This document shows, piece by piece, positions 1 to 12,011 of a DNA stretch of 21,267 nt. The translations under genes and the position numbers were made by a program. A model generated the notes under the pieces. It worked only from the letters and a program-made list of their open reading frames with translations, was not told the origin of the DNA and searched no databases. The DNA comes from Hypholoma sublateritium FD-334 SS-4 (taxonomy: Eukaryota; Basidiomycota; Agaricomycetes; Agaricales; Strophariaceae), in contig KN817607.1 in the NCBI GenBank assembly GCA_000827495.1, positions 148,563 through 169,829 on the forward strand. Direction: 5' to 3'. Within the stretch, counting starts at the first letter, position 1, and the number at the start of each line of letters is the position of its first letter.

Positions 1-334
1 ACGAGTACGTGTCCTCGTTCAAGGTCGAGCTCATGGACGCCGTCGTGCAGTGGTGCCGCGGCGCATCGTTCTCCGAGATCTGCAAGGTGCGTCCCCTCCC
101 TGCCTCCCTAGTACCCCGCCGACAGTGTGCTGACCATCCGTGCCCGTGCAGCTCACGGACCAGTTTGAGGGCTCGCTGATCCGCGTGTTCCGCCGCCTCG
201 GCGAGCTGCTGCGCCAGATGGCATCTGCGGCGAAGGTCATTGGGAACGCGGAGCTGAAGGAGAAATTCGAAAAAGCGTCGGAGATGCTCGAGCGCCCGAA
301 CTCGGTCATCTTCTGCTCGTCGCTGTACCTGTGA
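1..334 (+). CDS. MTR4: MTR4/SKI2-like DExH RNA helicase, 3' end (partial)
   Basis: This is the last part of a nuclear exosome helicase gene of the Mtr4/Dob1 type; these enzymes unwind RNA for the exosome (family knowledge). Two coding pieces are visible. Positions 3-86 read EYVSSFKVELMDAVVQWC and on to SEICK. After an intron at 87-151 (GTGCGT donor, GTGCAG acceptor), positions 152-334 read LTDQFEGSLIRVFRRLGELL and end in SSLYL plus a TGA stop. This is the conserved C-terminal helical bundle of Mtr4: the FEGS, RRL-ELLRQM, AAK-IGN-EL and final SLYL residues all match the family. The catalytic helicase core lies upstream, outside the window. A Ski2 paralogue is possible, but the SLYL ending fits Mtr4 better. 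The gene converges on the catalase gene. Confidence 0.9.
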
Positions 335-827
335 ATACGGTGCTGCGGTATTCCCGTGGAGTGTGTATCTCTGTGTGTGTATCTTAGGCGCGTGTCTTCG
401 TGTTGTTTTTGCTAGCCTGGGTTCGGGGCATGACGAGATATGTATCATTGGAAATTATGCACGATCAAAATTATTCCTTCTTGAGCATCTTATATTATCA
501 ACTGTGGAATTATCAAATATTTTTTCTAGGCAGAGGCATAGCCTTCTGCTCAAATAGTTCGCCCGCTCAGCATGCAGCTTAAATAAATAATTGGCCTATA
601 GAATTATCCTTATACTAGGTGCACACGCACACTTTGTTTTCCAGTTCACAGTCCACTGATACAACTTGCAATATGATTTGAAACTTTACAATTGATACAA
701 CAGCAATTCGAGTATTTACACCGGCACATTCCAGCCCCCTCACAGCAACGCACGGCGTCGCACCGTCGTGTCCACAGGCCCCCCAGACGCCTGATTATGC
801 CTTGAACCTAGCAGAGAGTCAGCGACG
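335..827. other. Intergenic region between convergent 3' ends
   Basis: About 490 bases between the stop of the MTR4-like gene and the stop of the catalase gene. It is AT-rich in the middle and must hold both 3' untranslated regions. I see no further coding signal, RNA gene or repeat here. Confidence 0.7.
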
Positions 828-2776
828 CTACAGCCGGGCGGGAAGAGAGAGCGCAAACCCGAGGTTCGCGCGGAAGCGCTCGGCCTCCGCTGCGGGCGCG
901 ACCTTGAGCGGCGCGACGCTGGGGTGGCCGATGGCAGCCGCGATGCGGTCGGACAGTCCCTGGTCGACGGCGGCCCAGACGGAGACTGTAGGCACGAGCG
1001 CCAGGGTCAGCACAGAGCAGGAGGGAGAGCCATGGGGTACGCACGCTGGCGCTCCTTGACGACGGCGCTCTTGACGCCGCTGAAGTGGCCCGCGACGTTC
1101 TGCACGTACGCCTCGCGCTGCTGGTCGTTCCACACCTTCGCCCACAGCGCGCGCGGCTGCTCGAAGTCGACTGCGCCGCGTCAGCCCGGGTCAGCATATA
1201 ACAACACAGCGAAACGACGCACGCTCGGTGATGACCGACAGATCGCGCCACGCGCCGCCGACGAACGCCTCGTGGCGCGCGAGGCGCTCGTGGTCGCGCA
1301 CGTTGTGGTTGATCGTCTTCGCCGGCGCCGAGTACGCGAGCGGCGCGAGGCTGCTCTGGTAGTTCGGCGCGGCGCCCTGCGAGACGAACGTCATCGGGCC
1401 TGCGCGCTGGAAGTTGTGCACGGGCGCGATCGGCGCGTTGACGGGCAGCTGCTGGTAGTTCGTGCCGAGGCGGTGGCGGTGCGTGTCGGGGTACGAGAAC
1501 AGGCGCGACTGCAGGACGGGGTCCGCGGAGGGCTCGATGAACGGCACGAGGTGCGAGGGCGAGAAGGCGGCCTGTGGTCAGTAGGGAGTGGGTCAGCGGG
1601 TGTATGTGGGGGAGGAAGAGGGAGGGCGCACCTGCTCGATCTCGGCGAAGTAGTTTTGCGGGTTCTCGTTGAGGACGAACTTGCCGATGGGGCGCAGGGG
1701 GAACTCGGAGTGTGGCCAGACCTTGGTGAGATCGAGGATGTTGTAGCGGAATTTTTCTGCCTGCTCGGGCGTCATCGTTTGCTGCGCGGTTGACAGGGGT
1801 CAGTGTGGAGTGCGCAGAAGGCGATGTGGATACGCACGATGTAGACGGTCCACGAGGGGAATTTGCCTGCTTCGATCGCGTTGAAGAGCGCATCAATACC
1901 ATACTCGGGGTTCTCGCCGGCAAGGCGCGTCGCAGTCGCGTTGTCGAGCGTCTGCGGGCTGTTAGTGCCGGCGCTTATTTATTAGAGATAAAAATCACCT
2001 TGAAGCCGCCGTCCACGCGCAGGTGAACCTGGGTGTAGACGAAGGAGCCGTCGTCCTTGAGCCACTTGAAGGTGTGGCCCGAGTACCCGTGCTGCTGGTG
2101 GTATCCGTCGGGGGTGCCGCGGTCGGAGAAGAGGATCATGATCTGGTGAATGGACTCGGGGTTCTGCGAGAGGTAGTCCTATAAATAGCGGGCGTCAGCG
2201 GGCGGTCACCGGGATCACCGATGCGTGCGCACCCAGAACATGTCGGCGTCCTTGAGATGCGATTGCGGGTGGCGCTTCTGGGTGTGGATGAAGTGTGGGA
2301 ACTTGGCAGGGTCGCGGATGAAGAAGACGGGCGTGTTGTTGAACACCCAGTCCCAGTTGCCCTCGTCGGTGCGCAGCTTGAGCGCAAACCCACGGGGGTC
2401 GCGCGCAGTGTCGGCAGAGCCCGCCTCGCCACCGACGGTGGAGAAGCGCGCGGTGACGCGCACCTTCTTGCCGACCTGCTTGAAAAGCGACTGCGAGGTG
2501 ATATCGCTCAGATCATGGGTAACCTCGAAGTAGCCGTGCGCGCCAGCGGCTTTGGCGTGGACGACGCGCTCTGGGATACGCTCGCGATCGAAGTGCGCGA
2601 GGAGATCGATGTGGTGGAAGTCTGTGATGGACCTGATAAGCGAGATCGGCAGCGCCGGTGATTAAATACTTGCCCTGGAGGAGGAGCGGGCCGCCGATGC
2701 CTGCTCGCTGGGCGGAGTAGGGCTCGTTGGCGGGGGCGCCGTTGGAGGTGGTGTAGACGGGGGCTTGGCTCGACAT
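828..2776 (-). CDS. Catalase (small-subunit, haem, peroxisomal type)
   Basis: Monofunctional haem catalase, converting hydrogen peroxide to water and oxygen. Eight exons on the minus strand: 2776-2674, 2621-2233, 2178-1999, 1951-1838, 1781-1632, 1571-1223, 1170-1045 and 985-828. They sum to 1569 bases, giving 522 aa, normal for small-subunit catalases. Family residues are present: the catalytic His56 in [17 protein letters not shown], the Asn pair 129/130 in [11 protein letters not shown], and the proximal haem ligand Tyr339 in [12 protein letters not shown]. The protein ends in Ala-Arg-Leu, which fits the PTS1 peroxisome signal. The start at 2776 (MSSQAP) is preferred over an in-frame ATG at 2818, because a TATA-like sequence lies between them. 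All introns are 47-60 bases. Intron 1 starts with GC instead of GT. Confidence 0.95.
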
Positions 2777-2803
2777 TTTGGGGATCCATTTCTGCCCTCT
2801 CCA

Positions 2804-2812
2804 CCTTTTATA
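2804..2812 (-). promoter_or_regulatory. Probable TATA box of the catalase gene
   Basis: On the minus strand this reads TATAAAAGG, 28-36 bases before the chosen start codon. If it is used, the 5' untranslated region is very short, and the upstream ATG at 2818 lies outside the transcript. The match is seen in the sequence; its use is inferred. Confidence 0.45.
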
Positions 2813-5800
2813 CACCATTACTCAGAACCATGTCCCATGTCCCACGTGAGTGTCTAATCAGCCTGCCGCCATTGGCCTTCCCCGCTTCGCACTTCCCAGG
2901 CCGGTTCGCGAACTTCGCACCCCGTCAGCTGATGCCCATTATGCACCATCCGTGCCCACTATTGCGCGTGGCGCGAGAACATATGATGGGAGACATCCCA
3001 GAAATGAATCATTCACTCCAACTCTGCGCTGCCAAGTGCCCCATCGCGCTGTCTTTCGGGCTCCTACGCAGTCATGCGTCGACGCGATGGTAGGCGCCGG
3101 AGCAAGCACTTTCGCAGGGCATCGCGCCGATGGGGCAGCGTCCAGCCGGCTCGCACGCTTGGCCAGTTATATATGTTAAATTATGCCGGTGTGTGCGATC
3201 TTGTGCGAGGCATGACTCTATTTCAATTGCCTTTGCGGCCCCGACGTCATGGGGTGCCCACGAGCCTGCCTACACGTCTGCGAACGCGCCTCGCCGCCTT
3301 CGGTGGCGGTGTCCCTGCTCGAACCTTGTTATTCCATACTATATAACTGTAACATTAGACGCTGAGTAGCGCGCGTCAAGCGCACCTCCAGCCCTAACAT
3401 ATGTACCACAAATTCGACGCCGTATTGTGGTGTCATATTCAAGATCGCGCCCATTACCATGCGCGATTGCTGGATCTGCGTCTTATCTACACAATGAATA
3501 CTCCCAGCCCAGCGTATTCTTAGCCCCGGCGAAGCTCGGGCGGGTGCCCTCGGAGCCCACTTTCGCGATAGAAGCACGTCCCCGGCGACGGCGCCCACGC
3601 GCGAAACGCACGCAGTGTGCATTCCACGCCACGTTCCCGAGCCGCGCTGCACGTCGCACCGCACAGCGGCGGCACCCGGACACGCACTCCACCCCCAAAT
3701 GCACGCTGCATTCCTGATCATTACTCAGCCTGGTCACCAGGCTTACGCCCCGCCTGCGGGGTACCCCCCCAGATTGCCCCACATGTCCGGGCCCATGCCG
3801 GCACTGACCCTGCACCGTCGCACGTCCCATGCCACAGTCCCCAACCCACCAGGACGAGGCGCGACGAGACCCGTCCGCAGCGCGCTATCATTGGCAGCCC
3901 CACTCCTCACCACCATCGCGAAGCGCCGCACGACCCCGCGAAGCACCAAATGACCCCGCGAAGCGTCGCCGAAGGCCAATTCCCAACTGGCTAGTCGCGC
4001 GAACCTGCGGACCCGGGTAGGATGTGCTATATGTATTTCTGTGCGCAGCGCAGGCCCAGACGATCAGCGCGCAGTGCCACCGCCGCCCCTGCACGCTACT
4101 GAGCCGCGGAGTGTGTAAATCGCAAACAGGCGACGCGTGGGACAGGTACGCAGTCGGGACGCGCGCGATAGGCGCCCGTGCCCTGGCCACCCTGGGCCGC
4201 GCGTCGCGTGTTTTAATTAATGCGTTATCGTTGACGCGCCCACAGCGCGGGGAAATAGCTCCGTGGGGTTATGGGCGCGCGCCGACGGTGTGGGCGGATG
4301 AGGGTGTGGTCGGATGAGAAGGGATTCTATCGGTCGCGAGTTGTACTTACATACGTAGCACTTTGTCATCGGCGCGACACGCCTTGTGAGCGGCCGCAAT
4401 TGAGGTGTATTATCGGGGAGAGCAGGGCCCTTGTGTAGACTAGACGGGGAGGCACGGCGGAACAGCAATAAAACATGGTCGAGTATAAAGCATAAAGCAG
4501 GAGCGCTTCATGGATGTACAATCAAGATAGTCAAACGACGCGCGAGCCTGCGGATAGCAGATGCACGATGTCATCACAGGGACATAAATCAACGTCAGCG
4601 GCAGCATTCGCAACCGCGCCAGGCTGCTGGGAGGCCGTGTCGATCGACAGCGCGCACAACCAGGTTCAAATCAAGAGTACGGACGATGCAAGTCCCATAT
4701 CACAGATGAGCACGGAAGATTACAGAGCGGCGGAGAAAGGCCCAAACATGCGAACGGCAAGCGAAGTGGCTTGATTGCACGCATGTACGGGGATCAGATT
4801 CCAGAGTCTGTTCATTCCTGTTGCCACCGCGGGCAAAGTCAAAGTGCTGTGCGGATATATGCGTGTGTTGCGCAGTCCTCATGCCTGTGGGAGACGGGAA
4901 AAAGAGGGGGTAGCACAGTTCGCGACCGCGCCAACGATGCCGCTGAGTGAATATATGCGCGGGGTACTGAGCGCACCGCCGGCGTTTATATCCACCCAAT
5001 GCAACCTAGACCACTAGCCGCGGCACGAGAAAAGCTGTAGAGTGGGTGTATGCGCGATTGAGTGTGCCCATAGCTCATTTTCTGGCAGGGGGGAAGGGGG
5101 AGAAAATGTCACAGCCAAGGCCACGAGACGGGTATATGCGTGCCAGAAACATCGACATAGCAAGTACATTCGCCGGCCCACAAATGGTGGGAATAGCAAG
5201 TGCATGCTTGAAGAATGAAGGGAAGTATCCAGCTAAGGGCCTCATGGAGTCGAGGATAGTTGGACGTGTGGGGCGCCGACGGCCGGGGCTGGTGGCCAGG
5301 CAAATTGATACCTGTCAGCGCCGGGAGCGCACCGTACGACACGGAACCGGCGTGGATACTTCACTTCAATCCAGCTGCGCTGCAAGTTGACACTAAATCG
5401 TCTCCGTTGAGTAGGGAGCCGAGGGACGACGCAGCATGGGGTTCTGCGTCTGCGCTTGGGAATTCTGAGATGAGAGCGGGCGAAGGACAGGAATGGTGAA
5501 GTTCTAGAGCAAGATTGTATGTAGCAGCAGTGACGCGCGTGCGTAATCATGTTGGATAAACATGTTCAAGGGGTGCGCTGCGGAGCCAGCGAGGGTACAA
5601 ATCAAAAGATGGGTATCGCGCCATTTCGCGCTATCGTGCTCGCTGTCGAACAAGCTCCCCGACGTCCTCCGATGCTATGCGAGGCGCGCGCACGGGCCGC
5701 GCGGAAGTTGCCGAGAAACTGTACAGCGGCCCCGTGCCGAGCGCGGCGGCTGAACCTTGATTGCGGACAGGCTCGCACAGTGATCGCCAGCTCCGACTAC

Positions 5801-5820
5801 CCTCAAGACAAATCATCAAA
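2813..5820. other. GC-rich 3.0-kb divergent intergenic region, no gene recognised
   Basis: This lies between the divergent catalase and RPL23 genes. The open frames inside are all under about 130 codons, overlap on both strands, and show no recognisable domain or convincing splice-joined family match, so I treat them as chance products of high GC. It should contain both promoters. Local oddities are a direct repeat GACCCCGCGAAGC around 3934 and 3952, four TATATGCG-like words between 4856 and 5140, a direct repeat ATAGCAAGT at about 5157 and 5193, and a small hairpin CATGTT-GGATA-AACATG near 5548. A long non-coding transcript or a fast-evolving spliced gene cannot be excluded. Confidence 0.55.
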
Positions 5821-7260
<1,440 letters not shown>

Positions 7261-9253
7261 ATGCTGATAGTCTTTCTGCTGTTCGCCCTCTTTCGTCTCC
7301 CGAAGGGAGCACCCCTCACGGACAACCATGTTGACACTCCTGAACTCATTGGCAATGGACAGGATCTTCTCCCTCGCGCCGACATTACATTTGGTACGCG
7401 CCAGACCTCCGATATCGTCATCAGTTGCTTGGCGACCATCTTCGCCTGTACTTGGACGGCGGTGCATCCGAATATCCCGTCACCGATGGACTCGAGGTGG
7501 GACTTATTCAAGCGGCGGTTCGTCACGACGATCTATGCGCTTTTAGCCCCCGAGTTTATCACTGCATGGGCTCTGCGGCAGTATATTGGTGCGAAAGTGA
7601 TTGTCAGGATATATAATTCCAAGATCGCAACGCGTAAGTCTCAAAATTATACTACTTCAAAGAGGAGATAATGACGGCTGGGCAACAGCGCGCCGACATA
7701 CCAATGCCCACCACCATTTGTCTCTCTGGAGCAGGGTCAAGGAATGGTTGCTCCACGCACCGCCCTTACCTCCTCCGTTGGACGGTGAAATCAGACCCTG
7801 GACGATAACACACGGGTTCTTCGTCCAGATGGGGGGATTCATGCTGTGCGAAAATGGGATACCATCTCAAACGGCGGCGTTCAAGATAGACGAATTTATT
7901 CCTTCTGACTTGAGTCGCTTGCAATGGGACCTTGGACATTTGATTCTTTCTGGAGAAGTAGATCCGCCGAGGATAGCCGCCGACGAAATTAACGATCGTA
8001 GCAAGGGCGATACTATATCCAAAGGCGTCGTCATATTCCAAACAACCTGGTTTACCATCCAATGTTTCGCGCGATGGTCAGCACACATTTCTGTCACGGA
8101 GCTGGAAGTTTTAACGCTGGCATTTGCTATGCTAAATGGAATTACATATGCGCTGTGGTGGAATAAACCGCAGAATGTTGATATTCCGGTATACCTTGAG
8201 AAGAGGGAATCTTCACTCATTCGGCGAGGCACCTTTTCAAACACGGAATACCAGAGACTAGTGTCAGAGGAAGATGAAATAAATTCTCTCAGAAACTCGG
8301 AACAGCTGTCATATAATGAAATACCACCGTTACCAGCCTTGCCAACTACCCTCGAAGGATCTGTCAATATGGAAAGCCAGAGGACGGACTCGGTCACCAT
8401 GCTTGGAACCGAGGATGCTATAGGAATCGAATCCTTCAACCGGAAATTTTTAAGCCAAAAGGACACGGGAGCTGCTTCTAAGAGTTACGGCCAGGGGAGT
8501 GCCCCCAATTTTGAAAAGGCCGGAAATAACGAAGTGGATACTATTCTCAAACAACCAATTCCAGCAGCTCTTCCCCCCCTAGTACCTTCTACCACAAACC
8601 CATTTAGACAACCAGCGGCGCTTCGACCTGTTCGTTTGATTTGTCCAAAACAAGAGGACACACCCTCCTCCGTATTTTCCAGGCTGCGAAGGCTGTGGCC
8701 GACGACACTTACGAAATGCATCGGAGCGGCCTTCTCAATGATCCAACACCTTATTTCCCAAGCTCTTCATCCCCTGGCAAAACTCGGTCGTTCTTCTCCA
8801 TATCAACCTTTTCAGAGCCTTCGTGTTGCAATGTTTTTTGCGGAGTCAACAAAACCTCGCAGTAGGCCCGCCATCGAGAGGATGTACTTGTCAATGATCT
8901 CCCTGCTGTTCGGCTGCACTCACTTCATTCCGTCATTCTTCCTCTACTATCGTTCGCGCCCAGAAATGTGGCTCTGGTGGATATCGGCGGGGATCATCAT
9001 CTTTCATCCTCTTGTCTACTTCATAGTATTCACTGTTTTCAGCATAGCAATGAAACGCAACCCCCTCAGTGCGCTAAGCAATACCTTCATAACCGGGATC
9101 TGCGCGATAAATAGACTGGTGATAACACGCGGAATGGTTTTTTATATCATCGCCCGCATCATTCTTATTGTTCTTTCATTCCTGTCTCTTCGACATCTAC
9201 CGGATGATGTCTTTGTCTCCATCAACTGGGTCTCAAGTATACCTCATCTGTAG
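7261..9253 (+). CDS. Agaricomycete-type multi-pass membrane protein, function unknown
   Basis: Two exons, 7261-7633 and 7689-9253, joined across a 55-base intron (GTAAGT donor, CAACAG acceptor), give 645 aa. The N-terminus (MLIVFLLFALF) is hydrophobic and could be a signal sequence or anchor. Further hydrophobic segments include residues around 52-70 (ISCLATIFACTWTAVHPNIP) and 90-110 (YALLAPEFITAWALRQY), the VTELEVLTLAFAMLNGITYA stretch before WWNKP, and three near the C-terminus at about 525-545, 551-579 and 607-625. A long hydrophilic stretch lies at about 250-430. The motifs CTW-AVHPN, LLAPE, HGFFVQMGGF, DRSKGD-SKG, VTELE and WWNKP match an expanded, uncharacterised family I know from mushroom genomes. 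I propose no function. ATG 7261 is the first in-frame start before the hydrophobic N-terminus. Confidence 0.8.
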
Positions 9254-9996
9254 CTACACCTCCTGTATTATGGGCAGTTAGCACATTTATTATCCGCACG
9301 TACATGTTATATTTCTGGACATTTCATTGATATTGTGGGGACATGAGGGTTTTCGCAGGAGCAGAGTACATATTGCAATTGTGGCGTAGTAGCTCGTCTT
9401 GTCCCTTGTCGAAACAACACGCTCATATTCTGTGCTCTCTAAATCTCCCCTGAAAGTTCCCTTGAATATCTGTGCCCGTAACACAGCCTGCCAGTGTGTA
9501 CAGTGTAAGTGGACCTGGCAACCATCTCTACGAATTTGCGGTGCATTTTTTCCAAATCTATTGGCGGATTCATCTGACGGAACTGTAGTCGGCATTAAGT
9601 ACCAGACGCAACGGCGAATCAAGCGTGAAGCTTGAAGCTTGAAGCCCAGTGAAAAACACGTCTGCTTAAAGACGCTGCGATCAGGTGAGAACGATTTGAG
9701 AACGATACATCTGTTGAGAAGCTCTCATATCCGCACGCTCAGAATACCCCCATCAAAACTCTCAGTCGCTGACAGCTCCCCTTACTCGCGACTGGCTGCC
9801 AGGTGCTACCCTCCAAGGACTGATAGATACAGCATCAACGCTCCACTTACAGCAATTATAGGTATCTGGTTAGTATTTTAGTGACTCTATGGCATACAGG
9901 TACATGGTTCCTTGGTATTCAGGGTATACACAGCAGTACATAGACATATAAAAGCCTCTGTAATGCGGCTTCAATCAAATTTCCTGCCTCTACATT
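9254..9996. other. Intergenic region before the transposon cluster
   Basis: About 740 bases. A short tandem run GAAGCTTGAAGCTTGAAGC lies at about 9627-9645. A 110-codon minus-strand frame (9290-9622) and an 80-codon plus-strand frame (9639-9881) show no family I recognise and are not called. The composition turns AT-rich towards the right, where the mobile elements begin. Confidence 0.55.
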
Positions 9997-10792
9997 CACC
10001 CCGGCAAGTTGAGGTTTTCAGGTCACCTCAAAACCGCCGAAAAAACTTGATCTTTTTAAGAAGTAGAAGTTTGGCCGAAAATGCATAGTAAAATATTAAT
10101 TTAAGGACACACCATATGTTGACTTCAATTTGAATAACAAGTTGCGTTAGAATTCCGCCTCAAAGCTTGACTTAAAACTTGATTCTCAGCACACAATAAA
10201 ATATACATAGTTACAAGAGATTCAAATCAAATTTATGACGGAAAATAAACATAATTTTCATGTCAGCTGAGAACCCTGCCGAAATGAAGAGATTCAGCTA
10301 AATATTCTGCCCTGCCGAAATTTTCAATATAATCCTTATTTTCGGTGGGTACTGAAAATCTAAATTTGTATTGTACTGAAACTTTTGTGCAATTCATTTC
10401 AGAATAGGATAAATTTGGAACTTCAGGCACAATTTCGGGTCTGCCGAGAACTAGGATAGTATTAAGAAATTCGGCATGGAAAAAACAATAGTCAAAAATC
10501 ATAGCCTTTGCCAGGTTCTCGGGACACACGATATTCAAAGTTATTGTTTATCTTAAAATAGAAACAAAGCTTTACTATTATTCTCCGTTTTCCAGGCTAC
10601 TGACAATCAGGTTTTCAGTCGTGTTTTGACCTAGAAATATAACCCGACTGATTATTCTAATTGAAGTCAACATATAGTATGTCCCTAAATTAATATTTTA
10701 CTACACATTTTCGGCCAGACTTCTACTTCCTAAAAAGATCAAGTTTTTTCGGGGGTTTTGAGGTGACCTGAAAACCTCAACTTGCCGGGGTG
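9997..10792. mobile_element. Non-autonomous DNA transposon with long terminal inverted repeats
   Basis: The left end CACCCCGGCAAGTTGAGG (9997 onward) is mirrored by the right end CCTCAACTTGCCGGGGTG (to 10792). The match continues inward with few differences for about 135 bases (through GACTTCAATT on the left), then weakens but is still visible to roughly 210 bases. Both ends are flanked by ATT (9994-9996 and 10793-10795), which fits a 3-bp target duplication. No transposase is encoded; a 91-codon minus-strand frame inside is not convincing. A CACTA-like or Harbinger-like origin fits a 3-bp duplication, but ATT is not the TWA preferred by Harbinger, and the end is CACCC rather than CACTA. I leave the superfamily open. 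Confidence 0.75.
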
Positions 10793-10848
10793 ATTCCTGT
10801 GAGCATCATCAAAAATCAGAAATATCCACTCTTAGTCAGATATCTGCC

Positions 10849-11580
10849 ATGAGCACACATTGGCCCCCTCGCTTATGCAAATGTACACAATGTGGCGGTG
10901 AATTTGGAGAAGGAAAGATGGCTCCATACTCAACATATATGCGCCATCAAGGAGTGGAAAGGGAACAAGTCCGGCAAGCTCAAGCTAACATGCGATTACC
11001 ATATTATTCCCTGGAAATTGAGGATGACCATGGTGCTATGGTAACTTGCCTCCCAAAGATGTGGAAAACTTATAATTGAATGATGACTTTGTTTCTAGAA
11101 CATTTTGCTATCTGCTCCTTTACAGGATCTTGACACTGACATGGTAATCATCTTTCTTGAGTCTCTATGAAGGGCATAATTGTCTTCTGAAACTCATATT
11201 TCAGCAGGATATGCCTGTAAGAAATGTGGAAGATACTGGTAGTAGACTACTAGTAGTCAAGATCTCCCCCTGGCCCCTGATGCCAATCTTGACAGAAATG
11301 ATCTTGAGGATGAGGATATTCCTAATGAGCCTATAAACTTTATTCCAGCAATAGAAGACATAAAGATTACCAGGGAATTCATAGCAGCATTAAAGGATGC
11401 CTCTTTTGACCATCATTTTTCTAATCTTGATGCAGATATTATTGACCAGATACGCAACCCACCAACTACACCATTAACTGTCGACAATCCCACAGAGCGT
11501 CTCTCACTTGATTTATTTCTTGCTGTGGACAATGCTTCTCAACACACTTACAATGCTATGCGTGATGCAATCAAGCGCCA
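10849..11580 (+). pseudogene. CACTA (Tnp2-type) transposase, N-terminal fragment, broken
   Basis: An N-terminal exon from ATG 10849 encodes a Cys-rich start (CKCTQCGGEF, then YMRHQG), as in basidiomycete Tnp2 proteins. Possible introns follow, at about 11041-11125 and 11144-11204. From about 11252 to 11580 a clean frame encodes DLPLAPDANLDRNDLEDEDI, then EFIAALKDASFD, NPPTTPLTVDNP, SLDLFLAV and YNAMRDAIKR. This is the acidic region and helical stretch typical of fungal Tnp2 before its metal-binding part. Around 11240-11265, in a run of TAGTAG/CTACTA repeats, the frame of the upstream piece does not join this one, so I infer a frameshift. At 11580 the gene is cut by the Helitron, and it resumes at 18454 in the same frame. 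Confidence 0.75.
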
Positions 11581-11775
11581 TCTCTATATAATAAAACGAC
11601 AGTTTTCCCACACCGCGAAGATAAATTATGTCACAAACATTGGTCATAAACGTTTACTTTCCCTCATCTCAATCCCTGTTCTCATATTTCAGCAACTTGA
11701 CTACGGCATACTACTCTCACGCGCCGCGTCGCCGTAAGTTGGCGCGCAGAGTTGTGCCCCGTGCGAAGCACGGGT
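11581..11775 (+). repeat. Vestigial 195-bp Helitron unit (5' end plus 3' hairpin) at the 5' side
   Basis: The first 195 bases of the element hold a complete small unit. They open with the TC end, run to a copy of the 3' end (GGCGCGCAGAG at about 11741, hairpin CCCGTGC-GAA-GCACGGG at 11758-11774), then immediately restart with TAATAAAACGACA at 11775. The restart resembles 11589-11653 over about 65 bases (CACCGCG, GTCACAA and GTCATAAACG are shared). The missing stretch at the junction is what would have been the terminal 3' bases of one unit plus the first 8 bases of the next. Confidence 0.8.
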
Positions 11776-11938
11776 AATAAAACGACATTTTTCCTACACC
11801 GCGGACATAAGCTGACGTCACAAGCTTTAGTCATAAACGCTTAAACCGAGACATCGTACGTTTGCGCGTTCACTCAACCTCAACCACTTTCTTTCGTTCT
11901 CTACCCTCATTTCTCATCTGCTTACCTTCTCTGCCAAC

Positions 11939-11986
11939 ATGTTTGCAACATTGCTTTGGATATTGACTCTCTCAACTTATCTGTAA
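11939..11986 (+). other. Possible upstream ORF in the Rep/helicase leader
   Basis: A 15-codon frame (MFATLLWILTLSTYL, then TAA) lies 25 bases before the start codon chosen for the Rep/helicase gene. If it is in the leader it could lower translation of the transposase. It could also lie in an unrecognised leader intron, since AACAG follows directly at its end. Confidence 0.3.
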
Positions 11987-12011
11987 CAGGTCTCGCCCTC
12001 ACACACGTGCA

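Noticed and set aside
924..1793. 289-codon plus-strand open frame
   Set aside because: Antisense shadow of the catalase exons with biased composition and no recognisable domain.
808..1923. 371-codon minus-strand open frame
   Set aside because: It overlaps catalase exons 4-8 in another frame, is rich in Arg/Pro/Ala as expected from GC-rich shadow frames, and the spliced catalase explains the region fully.
2777..2818. Extended catalase N-terminus from an in-frame ATG at 2818
   Set aside because: The added residues do not look like a catalase N-terminus, and a TATA-like box lies between the two start codons.
4655..4690. GGTTCAAATC, resembling a tRNA B box
   Set aside because: No A box at the right distance, and I could not form acceptor or anticodon stems around it.
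9290..9622. 110-codon minus-strand frame
   Set aside because: No recognisable domain and no convincing splice or start context; it lies in the likely 3' flank of the membrane protein gene.
10263..10538. 91-codon minus-strand frame inside the inverted-repeat element
   Set aside because: AT-rich chance frame with no recognisable motif; too short for a transposase.
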